From assembly GCA_032229885.1 (NCBI GenBank), contig JAVYAJ010000336.1:1-51208 (forward strand): a stretch of DNA of 51,208 nt. The letters run 5' to 3'. The translations under genes and the position numbers were made by a program. The number at the start of each line of letters is the position of its first letter. Position 1 is the first letter of the stretch. Of the stretch, positions 35,386 to 43,579 are shown piece after piece. Below the pieces are notes generated by a model. That model saw nothing but the letters and a program-made list of their open reading frames with translations, searched no databases and was not told where the DNA came from. The DNA comes from Anammoximicrobium sp032229885 (lineage in GTDB: Bacteria; Planctomycetota; Planctomycetia; Pirellulales; Pirellulaceae).

Positions 35386-36099
35386 TCACGGGTCCGGGCG
35401 GCCATCGCGGGGCGAGGCCGGGTTCGCGTTTTCCGGCGCCCCGTCCGAGGATTGCGGTTCCGCCAACAGTTCGTCCCGCCGTCCGTCGACGGCGGCGCGA
35501 GCCGCGGGCAGGACGGCCAGCAAGTCGTCCGGCAGCGCAGCCAAGCCGACTCGACGCATGACTTGGTTGAGTCGCTTCAGCAGTTTCGCATCATCGAGAT
35601 AGTCATACAAGAACCGCTCGGCGCAAAAACGAGGAATGAGCACGATCCACAACTCCGAGCGGCGGCTAGCCAGCCCGTTGACGACATCGCCCACCAACCG
35701 AGGATCGACGCTGCGCACGGCCGCATAGTAGGCATCCAGCCGTTTCGGGAATTCGGCGATCAGACTCGCGTCCAGCAGGATATCGACAAGGATGTGGCCG
35801 AGGAAACTCGGGCGAAAGCCATCGTCCCGCGGCAACACCCGGCGGACGGCGGCGGCGAGCTGAAGATTCAGCTCGACGAACGCGCGGCTCTGATGAAACC
35901 AACGATCGTCGTGATGGTGGCGGATGATTCCTGCGGCGAGAGCGGCGATCTGCGGATCGGCGTGGTCGGTCAACTTCTGCGCCGCCTTGGATCGGACTCG
36001 CATCTTGCGGTCGATCACGCCCAGCCAATCTGGAACCGCCGTGCCGGCGACAAAATAAGGCCGGTCGAGAAAAGGCAGCGCATGGGCAAAGTAGTTCAT
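35386..36099 (-). CDS. AcpH-like protein (possible ACP phosphodiesterase) downstream of fabF
   Basis: Cytoplasmic protein of 237 residues. Its outline matches the AcpH type: MNYFAHALPFLDRPYFVAGT then AVPDWLG, followed by IIRHHHDDRWFHQS and FLGHILVDILLDASL, rich in His/Asp suitable for metal binding. AcpH removes the 4'-phosphopantetheine arm from acyl carrier protein. The C-terminal 40 residues are polar and variable. It lies 22 bp after the fabF stop in the fatty-acid cluster, which supports a role with ACP. Identification rests on motif spacing by eye and not on alignment, so a generic metal hydrolase remains possible. Confidence 0.55.
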   Translation of the reverse strand: MNYFAHALPFLDRPYFVAGTAVPDWLGVIDRKMRVRSKAAQKLTDHADPQIAALAAGIIRHHHDDRWFHQSRAFVELNLQLAAAVRRVLPRDDGFRPSFLGHILVDILLDASLIAEFPKRLDAYYAAVRSVDPRLVGDVVNGLASRRSELWIVLIPRFCAERFLYDYLDDAKLLKRLNQVMRRVGLAALPDDLLAVLPAARAAVDGRRDELLAEPQSSDGAPENANPASPRDGRPDP

Positions 36100-36121
36100 C
36101 GCCAGCCCGTCGGTTGTCCGG

Positions 36122-37372
36122 TCAAGCCGTGCCGTTGCGCAGACGGCCTACGATCACGGACGCGTTGTGGCCCCCGAAGCCAAAGCTATTGCTCATCGCC
36201 ACCTTGATCTGGCGCTCGCGAGGCTGATTGGGCGTATAGTCCAGGTCGCAATCAGGATCTGGGGTCAGCAAGTTGATCGTGGGCGGGATCACGCCGCGCT
36301 GTATGGCCTTGAGCGTCACCAGCAACTCGATCCCGCCGCTGGCGCCCAACGTATGGCCGAGATTGCTCTTGGTGCTGGAGATGCTCACCGTTCTGGCGTG
36401 TTCGCCGAAAACCTGTTTCATCGCGAGCGTCTCGGCCTTGTCGCCCAGCGAGGTACTGGTGCCGTGCGCGTTGATATAGTCGACCTCGGACGGATCCATC
36501 CGCGCGTCGCGGAGGGCGCACTGCATGGCCCGCACGGCGCCGGCGCCTTGCTCATCCGGCTGGGTGATGTGTCCCCCATCGCCGCTGGCGCCAAAGCCAA
36601 GGACCTCGCCATAGATCTTTGCGCCTCGCGCTCGCGCGTGCTCGAGCTCTTCGAGAACCAACAGGCCGGCGCCCTCGGACAAGACGAAGCCATCGCGATC
36701 CCGGTCGAAGGGCCGGCTGGCCCGCGCCGGATCGTCGTTGCGCAGCGACAGGGCCTTCATGTTTTGAAAGCCGCTCAGCCCCATGGGCGTCACCGCAGCC
36801 TCGGTGCCTCCCGTCACCATGACGTCCGCGTCGTCGTATTGAATTGTCTTGAACGCATCGCCGATGGCATTGGTGGCGCTCGCGCAGGCGGTGGCGATCG
36901 TATAGTTCGGTCCTCGAATCCCGAACCGGATCGAGAGATTTCCGCCCGCGGCGTTCAGCATCAGCTTGGGAATGGTGAGCGCGGAAACACGATCCGGTCC
37001 CTTGAACAACAGGCGCTCCATCTGCGACTCGATCTCGTTCAAGCCGCCGATGCCCGACCCCAGGATCACGCCACAGCGAAACGGCTCTTCGCGCGTCAGG
37101 TCCAATCCCGAATCACGAATCGCGTCGATTCCGGCCACCAGCGCAAACTGCGTGAAGCGGTCGATCCGTTTGACTTCTTTCTTGTCGATATAGCCATCCG
37201 GATCCCAGTCGTATACGTCTCCGCCGAACTTGACTTTGAAGTTCGTCGTGTCGAACTGTCGGATCGGGTGCACGCCGCTTTCGCCGCGGCACAACCGTTC
37301 GAACAGATCGTCGACGTCTAAACTCAGCGACGTCACCGTTCCCAAGCCAGTGACGACAACACGGCGTTTCAT
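36122..37372 (-). CDS. fabF: Beta-ketoacyl-ACP synthase II
   Basis: Fatty-acid chain-elongation enzyme, 416 residues, that condenses malonyl-ACP with acyl-ACP. The N terminus reads KRRVVVTGLGTVTSL. The active-site cysteine is in TIATACASATNAIG, and the two catalytic histidines are in INAHGTSTSLGD and SNLGHTLGASG. The C terminus SNSFGFGGHNASVIVG is typical. The start at 37372 was chosen because the preceding 14 codons are absent from the family. It is 19 bp after acpP. Cluster order is rpmF, fabD, fabG, acpP, fabF. Confidence 0.95.
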   Translation of the reverse strand: MKRRVVVTGLGTVTSLSLDVDDLFERLCRGESGVHPIRQFDTTNFKVKFGGDVYDWDPDGYIDKKEVKRIDRFTQFALVAGIDAIRDSGLDLTREEPFRCGVILGSGIGGLNEIESQMERLLFKGPDRVSALTIPKLMLNAAGGNLSIRFGIRGPNYTIATACASATNAIGDAFKTIQYDDADVMVTGGTEAAVTPMGLSGFQNMKALSLRNDDPARASRPFDRDRDGFVLSEGAGLLVLEELEHARARGAKIYGEVLGFGASGDGGHITQPDEQGAGAVRAMQCALRDARMDPSEVDYINAHGTSTSLGDKAETLAMKQVFGEHARTVSISSTKSNLGHTLGASGGIELLVTLKAIQRGVIPPTINLLTPDPDCDLDYTPNQPRERQIKVAMSNSFGFGGHNASVIVGRLRNGTA

Positions 37373-37391
37373 GCTGATGGGCCACTCTGAT

Positions 37392-37631
37392 CTACGAGGT
37401 CTGGGCTTCTTCAATGAACTTGATGGCCTGGTCGACGGTCTCGATTTTTTCGGCCACGTCGTCGGGGATGTTGATGTCGAACTCTTCTTCCAGCTCCATC
37501 ACCAATTCGACGGTATCCAACGAATCTGCGCCCAGATCGTTGATAAAGTGCGTCTCCGGCTTCACTTTATCTTTGTCGACCCCGAGTTGCTCCGCAACAA
37601 TGTCAATCACTCGTTCTGAAACTGAAGACAC
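37392..37631 (-). CDS. acpP: Acyl carrier protein
   Basis: Acidic protein of 79 residues that carries growing acyl chains. The phosphopantetheine attachment serine is Ser37 in GADSLDT, as in all type II ACPs. The start codon is GTG at 37631, with GGGAGGA about 10 nt upstream, which gives MSSVSERVIDIVAEQLGVDK. It lies between fabG (165 bp upstream) and fabF (20 bp downstream). Reading further upstream into the fabG tail gives a spurious long open frame. Confidence 0.96.
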   Translation of the reverse strand: MSSVSERVIDIVAEQLGVDKDKVKPETHFINDLGADSLDTVELVMELEEEFDINIPDDVAEKIETVDQAIKFIEEAQTS

Positions 37632-37795
37632 TTCTCTTTTCCTCCCACAGTACGTGATGCAAAAGTCGACGCGTGCTTGTTGAGATCCGCCGAGAATGGG
37701 GCGAGGCCTCAGTCTCGATTCAGAGCGTAACTCGCAACAGCATAAAGAATTCTGGCAATCCAGGTCAAGGTCGGTTCGACCGCGCGGCCGTTCGC

Positions 37796-38566
37796 TCAGC
37801 CGGTCATGCCTCCGTCCACCACAATCACCTGTCCGGTGATATACGACGCGGCCGGACTGGCCAGAAACAGCACGGCCCCCGCCACGTCTTCGGCGGTTCC
37901 CAGGCGTTTCGCGGGGATCCGCTTTTTCGCTTCGTCCAACAGCGCCGGCCCCAGCGCTTGCGTCATGTCGCTTTCGATAAAGCCCGGCGCTACGGCATTG
38001 ATCGTCACTTTGCGCCCCGCCAACTCGCGGCTCAGGCTGCGAGTAAAGCCGATCAAGCCCGCCTTGCTGGCCGAATAGTTCGTCTGGCCGGGGTTGCCCA
38101 TCAATCCGACGACGCTCGTGATGTTGATGATTCGGCCATGCCTGGCCCGCATCATGTGCAGCCCGGCGGCTCGCGCAAACAGAAAAGCTCCGGTGAGATT
38201 CGTGGACAGCACCTCGTCCCACTGGTCGTCCGACATCCGCAGCAGCAAGGTGTCCCGCGTGACTCCCGCGTTGTTGACCAGGATGTCCAAACGCCCCCAC
38301 TGTTCGACGATGCGGTCCACCAATTGGCCGACGGATTGGCGATCTTTCACGTCACACGAAAAGGCCTCCGCCTGGCCGCCGGCTTCGGTGATCGCCGTGA
38401 CGGTCTGGGCGAGCTTGTCGGCATCGCGAGCCACACAGGCGACGCGCGCCCCGCTGCGCGCCAGGACGATCGCGATCGCCTTGCCCAGGCCACGCGAGGC
38501 GCCAGTCACCAACGCGACCTGTCCCTTCAAATCTGCGTCTAGACCGATCACAGGCTGATTCGACAT
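37796..38566 (-). CDS. fabG: 3-oxoacyl-ACP reductase
   Basis: SDR-family NADPH reductase of the fatty-acid cycle, 256 residues. Cofactor motif TGASRGLG, NNAG in LVNNAGVTRDT, and catalytic residues in ITSVVGLMGNPGQTNYSASK (Ser and Tyr-x-x-x-Lys). The C terminus YITGQVIVVDGGMTG is typical of FabG. AAGGAA lies about 8 nt before the ATG. A 419-bp spacer separates it from fabD. Confidence 0.94.
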   Translation of the reverse strand: MSNQPVIGLDADLKGQVALVTGASRGLGKAIAIVLARSGARVACVARDADKLAQTVTAITEAGGQAEAFSCDVKDRQSVGQLVDRIVEQWGRLDILVNNAGVTRDTLLLRMSDDQWDEVLSTNLTGAFLFARAAGLHMMRARHGRIINITSVVGLMGNPGQTNYSASKAGLIGFTRSLSRELAGRKVTINAVAPGFIESDMTQALGPALLDEAKKRIPAKRLGTAEDVAGAVLFLASPAASYITGQVIVVDGGMTG

Positions 38567-38985
38567 CGGAGTGTTTCCTTCAGCGAGATGTTTCCCTAAC
38601 CAGACGGTCTTGCTCGAACGGCGAGTGTCCCGTTACCTTTTCCAGCGTGCCGTCCTCGAGTGCGACGGAGTGCCCAACCGGATGGCCGCGTTTACCAGAC
38701 GACGGATTCGCAGACTACGGATTCGCGTACGGCGCGGGCATGAGCCCGCACTGGCTCGCCCGATGCGCTCACCACGAACAGGAATATGTCTCCCTCGAAC
38801 AATTCGATCTGCGCGCCATCGCAATTTCGAGCCGCAGTCCGATCAATCACGCAGCGGGCGGCCTACTCGGCGCGAGCAAGGCGCCGCGCCGACACGTATC
38901 AAAGCGTGGTGCACAGGTCGGCTGCCGAATCACCCAGCCGCGCCGCGAGCGTGACGACTTGGCATGTGGTTCCGCCGGCCGGCGC
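38567..38985. other. Spacer between fabD and fabG, no gene recognised
   Basis: About 420 bp of high-GC sequence. The open frames are shadows. Its size is unusual inside a fab cluster, so an internal promoter for fabG is possible, but none is clear. Confidence 0.4.
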
Positions 38986-39897
38986 CTAACAGGACACGCT
39001 CTCACACACGGCCCGCCGATCGATCCGCTTCAACAAACCTCTAAGCACTCGGCCGGCGCCGATTTCATAGAACGAATCGAACCCCTCCGCGAGGAAATAT
39101 CGCATCGAGTCTTCCCAGCGCACGGGCGATACGACCTGCTGAATCAGTAACTCGCGGATTTCCGCGGGATCGTCGTGAGGCCGCGCGTCGACGTTGGACA
39201 CGACGGGAATCCGCGGCGAGTCGATCCGCACCTCGCGCAGCGCTGCCGCCAACCGCTCGACGGCCGAGCTCATCAGGGGCGTGTGAAACGCCCCCGCGAC
39301 GGCCAGCGGCACGACTTTCATCGCCCCTGCTTTGGTCGCCGCATCGGCAATCCGCTCGCACGCCGCCGTGTGGCCGGAGACCGCGATGTTGCCGGGGCAG
39401 AGAAAATTCGCGATCCGCAGAACCTCGTCCGCCTGGCGGGCCTCGTCGCAGAGCCGTTCGACCTGATCTCGTTCAAGCCCCAGGATGCTCACCATGCCGC
39501 TCGAGGCTTGGTCCGATGCGGCTTGCATCGCCTGGCCTCGTTCTTGAACCAGCCTCAGTCCGGCCTCGAACTCGATCGACCCGGCGAACACGAGCGCCGT
39601 ATACTCGCCCAAGCTGAGTCCGGCCGCCGCGATGCACGCTTCGACGGTTTGCGGCGATTCGCGGCGCAGCAACTCGACCGCCGCCAAACTTGTGACAAAC
39701 AACGCCGGCTGGCTGTACTCGGTGGAATCCAGCAGCTCGGCCGGACCTTGAAAGCAGATTTCCGCGAGATCGTAGCCCAACACGTCCGTGGCTCGCGCAA
39801 GCAACTGCCGCGCTTCGGGGGATTGCTCGACCAAACGCGCGCCCATCCCGACGCTCTGCGCGCCCTGGCCCGGAAATAAAAAGGCGATCTTGCTCAA
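38986..39897 (-). CDS. fabD: Malonyl-CoA:ACP transacylase
   Basis: Transfers malonyl from CoA to ACP, 303 residues. FLFPGQGAQ opens the protein, the active-site serine is Ser95 in AAGLSLGEYTAL (the usual GHSLGE with His replaced by Leu), and the catalytic His is in AVAGAFHTPLM. GAGRVLRGLLKRI is near the C terminus. The start codon is TTG at 39897, 14 bp after the rpmF stop, which suggests co-transcription with rpmF. plsX and fabH, usually between rpmF and fabD, are absent. Confidence 0.94.
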   Translation of the reverse strand: MSKIAFLFPGQGAQSVGMGARLVEQSPEARQLLARATDVLGYDLAEICFQGPAELLDSTEYSQPALFVTSLAAVELLRRESPQTVEACIAAAGLSLGEYTALVFAGSIEFEAGLRLVQERGQAMQAASDQASSGMVSILGLERDQVERLCDEARQADEVLRIANFLCPGNIAVSGHTAACERIADAATKAGAMKVVPLAVAGAFHTPLMSSAVERLAAALREVRIDSPRIPVVSNVDARPHDDPAEIRELLIQQVVSPVRWEDSMRYFLAEGFDSFYEIGAGRVLRGLLKRIDRRAVCESVSC

Positions 39898-39911
39898 GGT
39901 CCGTCTCTCGC

Positions 39912-40094
39912 CTAGCTTTCGGTCGTCTCAACCACAACGCGGCCCATATAATAACCACACTGTGGACATACCACATGAGTCGGGATGCGTAGGCTGCACT
40001 TGGGACAGTTAGTCAATTGTTTCGGCTGCTTGTGGTGATGCGAACGCCGCTTACCCGTCCGCGAATTGGACTGCCTTCTCTTTGGAACCGCCAT
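39912..40094 (-). CDS. rpmF: 50S ribosomal protein L32
   Basis: Zinc-ribbon ribosomal protein of 60 residues: MAVPKRRQSNSRTGKRRSHH at the N terminus and cysteine pairs NCPKC and VVCPQCGYY. The start at 40094 begins the highly conserved AVPKR. It leads the fatty-acid cluster, a conserved bacterial linkage, although the usual upstream gene yceD and the downstream plsX and fabH are not here. An open frame continues upstream of the start, but it has no family resemblance. Confidence 0.95.
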   Translation of the reverse strand: MAVPKRRQSNSRTGKRRSHHHKQPKQLTNCPKCSLRIPTHVVCPQCGYYMGRVVVETTES

Positions 40095-40839
40095 TGATTT
40101 AACCCAACATCCAATCAAAAAACCCTGAATGACGCCGTCACCGTGATGGGCGCCCCTCGCATCGCAACACCCAATCGCCCGTCTCTGTCTTTCGGCCACC
40201 AGAGGCTTTGCGCAAAACGCGGCTCGCTGTACGCGCTAGCTCGTCGACAGAAAGCTGTTCGTCGTCGATCGATCTCGCTTGTTCTGCGAACTCAGCATAG
40301 TACGGTGAGCCTGTTCTTGTGTCAACAGCCCGCCGGAACCTGCGTCGCCAGAACTTGGCCCGGATCCGAGCCGCCGCAGGCGACCGGGCACGCGGCTCGA
40401 AACGACGGCCTTTCGCCCAGTGGACGGCCCCTCCGGTTCGCCTCTGGCGCACGGCCGGCGACGCTCTGCCGATCCTTGCCATCCGCGCACGGTAGAAATC
40501 GGGCTTTTGGGCCGAACAGCACCACTTTTTCGCACCGTTCTGATTTTCCCGGGCTCGGAAGAGGTCAGGAAAAAGCGGGCGACGCGAGAAAATAGCGCTG
40601 CACAATGTCGACGCCCCTTGAATCGCGGCACAGCGTCAATCAAGCTAGCATTCTGCCCAGCTTGGACCAGATACCGATCAGACGCTAGCCTCGGACCGCG
40701 AGCCGCCCTGCCGATGGCCGAATCACCAGGCGCAGGTCAGACAGTAATCTAAGTAATGTATCAGACGGCGGTGTGACCGACGGCGGCGTGCCAGGCGACG
40801 ATTTGACAGACGACTCGATAGACCGCGAGTGAAAAACGC
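40095..40839. other. Intergenic region upstream of rpmF, uncertain small ORF
   Basis: A minus-strand frame (40138-40605) ends with a stretch of ordinary-looking composition (SIDDEQLSVDELARTASRVL), which may be the tail of an old gene, but no start, RBS or family is apparent. The other open frames are shadows. No YceD-like gene was recognised. Confidence 0.4.
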
Positions 40840-41961
40840 ATGAATCAGCCCCTGAATCTTCTCGTTTGGTTGGCGGTAACGATCGCTTGGGTGGTCCCGG
40901 CGAGCGATGCGGGCAAGGCTTTCGGGAACGAGCTGCTCGCCGAGCCCAACCCGGCCAAGTACGCGGTGACGGATCCTGCGCAGGTGGATGACGACTTTGC
41001 GTATCAGGGAGAATATGCCGGAAGCGTGTGTGATCCCTGCTGTGGCTGGGTTTGGACCGGATTGCAGGTGATCGCCCGCGGCCACGGCAAGTTCGACGCG
41101 GTCCGGCATCGCGGCGGGCTGCCCGGGGCCGGTTGGGATCGGCAAACCCGAGAGACGCTCGCGGGTCAACTGGGCGAGAGCGCCCTGGCCTTCAACGCCA
41201 GCGACGGTCAGTCGGTGCTTGTGAACGGCCGCGAGGCGTCCGTGTACGGCAGCGATGGCCGCCTACTGGGCACGCTGGCCAAGCAGCAGCGCAGCAGCCC
41301 TTCGCAAGGGGCGCCGCCGCCCTGCAACGCCGTGGTCTTGTTCGACGGAACGTCGGCCGAGCAGTTCACAGGAACCAAAATCGCCGAGGACGGATTCTTG
41401 GACGTCGGCGGGCTGACCAAGATTCCCGTCCATGATTTCCGGTTGCATCTCGAGTTCCGGCTGCCCTACATGCCGTACGCGACGGGGCAAGGACGCGGCA
41501 ACAGCGGCGTTTACATCCAGCAACGCTACGAGGTGCAAATTCTGGATTCGTTTGGGTTGGAGGGGCAAGCGAACGAATGCGGCGGCCTATATCGTCAACA
41601 AGCGCCGGACGTGAACATGTGTTTGCCGCCGCTCGTCTGGCAGACGTACGACATCTGGTTTACGGCCGCGCGCTTCGACGATCAAGGCAACAAGATCGCC
41701 AACGCGCGGCTCACCGTCCTGCACAACGGCGTGGCCATCCATTGCAACCGCGAGATCCCGACCAAGACAGGCGCTGGCAAACCGGAGAGTTCAGAACCGC
41801 TGCCGATTCTGCTACAAAACCACGGGAATCCTGTCCGATTCCGCAACATCTGGATCGTCTTGGAGCCCGAATTTGAACCGACCGTCTCGTACTGCTGCCC
41901 GCCAACTCGCTGCCAGCCCCTACGACACCTGTGGCAACGCCTGCGATGCCGGCGCCGCTAG
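40840..41961 (+). CDS. Secreted DUF1080 (3-keto-disaccharide hydrolase) protein
   Basis: Exported protein of 373 residues. After a signal peptide (LLVWLAVTIAWVVPASDAG) there is a region with no clear family (residues about 30-165), then a DUF1080 domain: VVLFDGTSAEQFTG, HLEFRLPYMPYATGQGRGNS, GVYIQQRYEVQILDSFG and the C-terminal LLQNHGNPVRFRNIWI. The residues GNSGVYIQ...YEVQILDS are diagnostic. DUF1080 enzymes cleave 3-keto-glycosides after oxidation by Gfo/Idh-type enzymes. The window contains two such oxidoreductases, though not adjacent. Probable periplasmic sugar-degrading enzyme, by inference. Confidence 0.88.
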   Translation: MNQPLNLLVWLAVTIAWVVPASDAGKAFGNELLAEPNPAKYAVTDPAQVDDDFAYQGEYAGSVCDPCCGWVWTGLQVIARGHGKFDAVRHRGGLPGAGWDRQTRETLAGQLGESALAFNASDGQSVLVNGREASVYGSDGRLLGTLAKQQRSSPSQGAPPPCNAVVLFDGTSAEQFTGTKIAEDGFLDVGGLTKIPVHDFRLHLEFRLPYMPYATGQGRGNSGVYIQQRYEVQILDSFGLEGQANECGGLYRQQAPDVNMCLPPLVWQTYDIWFTAARFDDQGNKIANARLTVLHNGVAIHCNREIPTKTGAGKPESSEPLPILLQNHGNPVRFRNIWIVLEPEFEPTVSYCCPPTRCQPLRHLWQRLRCRRR

Positions 41962-41987
41962 GAGCCTGTCGGAGAAATGGGCTCGAC

Positions 41988-42003
41988 CCACAACATGTTG
42001 TGG
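41988..42003. promoter_or_regulatory. Perfect 16-bp palindrome CCACAACATGTTGTGG
   Basis: A second, imperfect dyad of the same half-site (CACAA...TTGTGG) lies near 42022-42036. Together they could be an operator pair or the remains of an element end. A GGAGCCTGTCGGAGAAA stretch just upstream (41961-41977) resembles IS termini. Confidence 0.35.
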
Positions 42004-42014
42004 AGACGCGATCG

Positions 42015-43140
42015 CTAGCAACACAACTTATTGTGGTATTTTCTAACACTCGGACACGCTCGTAGGTGTGTACCGTCGTCGTGCGGGGCGTTACGGAGGT
42101 TCTGTTCGTTCTGTTGGAGATCGGCGCCCAAGGCCCGCTGCCGGACGGCGGGCGTGCCGGCCCCCGGGTTTAGCATGTGCGTGTTGATGATCATGGTCTT
42201 CACATCGTTGTGGCCGAGCAAGTCCTGGACCGTACAAGTGCCGTAGCCGTCGGCCGAGAGGTGTGCGACAAAACGAATGGCGAAACGTGTGGGGCGTGAC
42301 GCGTTTCGTCAACCCCGCCGTTCGAGCAGCCTGCTGGGTTGCCTTTCGTACCAGTGATTCGTGGACGTGGTGTCGCCCTTGCACGCCGATGCGGAGGTTC
42401 AACCAGCGATTCTCCTGGGGGATCACATACGGCCAGCACCACTGGCGGTTGGCGTTGGGGTACTTGCGGGTCGGGACGTGTGGGGGTTCGACGCGCCCGT
42501 AACTGTCCGCCACATCCTGCAAGTGAATCGTCCGCACGCGTCGAAGACGTTTCGGCAGCGGCTGAACCACTGTCTGGGGCATTGTCGTGGCGCGGTCTTT
42601 GGCGCCCTTCCCCTCGGGCACGGTAGCCTCGCCGCGCTCGAGGTCCAGGTTCTTGACGCGGAACCGGAGTGCCTCCCATAGCCGCAAACCAGCGGCGCAG
42701 AAGGGCATGGCGATGAGCCAGTTGACGGCGGTCCGTTGCGCCATGACACGCGACACTTGAGCGATGGTCAAGACACCCGCGAGCCGCTTGGGGCGGCGGA
42801 CGCGAACAGCGCTTTCGATCCGGCCGAGCGGTTGTTCCAACCCACGCGCATGGAGAGACAGGATCGCAGACAGCACCTGGTTCTGAGCCGATGCCGCGAC
42901 ATGTTTCGCAACGGCAAGGCTGGTCAGGAACCGGTTTATGTCGTCCTCTCCGAGTCTGCGCGGATGCCGATGCTGGTGGAATTCAAGGTGACGGCGAACC
43001 CGGTGGATGTAGGCCTGTTCCGTGTGGCGGCTGTAGTGGTGAACCCGCAGGACTTCAATCATGCGGTCATCGAGCCGGGGCGCCGGTTTGTCGGGAAACA
43101 AGCCCAACGGCAATCGGCGATCGTGGGCGACTGTAGTCAT
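42015..43140 (-). pseudogene. Dead integron-type tyrosine recombinase (IntI-like)
   Basis: About 1.1 kb of reading frame matches chromosomal-integron integrases: HHYSRHTEQAYIHRVRRHLE, AASAQNQVLSAILSLHARGL, AAGLRLWEALRFRVKNLDL (first catalytic Arg), PNANRQWCWPYVIP and HVHESLVRKATQQA. TPHTFRHSF carries the second Arg and His. After this the frame breaks. A one-base insertion in the A tract 42270-42273 explains the shift, since the next frame continues LSADGYGTCTVQDLLGHNDV and KTMIINTHMLNPGAG. In that frame the catalytic tyrosine of the I-Y-T-H motif is Asn (AAC instead of TAC). Two independent lesions thus make it inactive. Start at 43140 by the position of the first plausible ATG. No attC or attI site was recognised. 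Confidence 0.85.
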
Positions 43141-43188
43141 GGCCACCGTCCATTGGGACGCTTTGACGCTTCCGCGTCTATACTTCAC

Positions 43189-43579
43189 GCGGCCTGGATT
43201 TGTGCCTTTGCCTTGCAGACGCGCGCCGCAACTGGGGACAGTGCCGACAGGCCAACAGCTAGCACGACCGCGTTTTTAGAGTGCAACGGCAACAAATGTC
43301 AACAGACTGGAACGTATCGCGGTAATTCGCGAGATGGGGGTAGCGCAAGCCTGTGTTACACACGGACTTGCTACATGAGAAAAGTTTCGGTGGGCTCGCG
43401 TCTCCGCTCGCCCTCGTCACACAACGCCCAAGCGCCACGCTTCGTCGTGGCCGCGTGGGAATTTGCGGCGGCCCGGTCGTTGGCGGCTCAATCGACCAGA
43501 TCCAACGCGCCCGCGTCGACCAGGCGTCCGTAGGTGTTCTCGGCGATCAACCAAATCTGCATCCGGCCGGATCTGCCTA
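43189..43579. other. Spacer with possible gene relic
   Basis: On the minus strand, 43573-43499 reads MQIWLIAENTYGRLVDAGAL then DLVD and a stop, 24 codons with ordinary amino-acid composition. It may be the tail of a lost gene. I cannot assign a family. Nothing else was seen. Confidence 0.3.

Noticed and set aside
40138..40605. 155-codon minus-strand ORF upstream of rpmF
   Set aside because: Its N-terminal half is Arg-rich noise, no start is credible and it has no YceD resemblance. The C-terminal 40 codons remain ambiguous.
43499..43573. 24-codon ORF with ordinary composition
   Set aside because: Short, with no family assignment; kept only as a possible relic in the spacer note.
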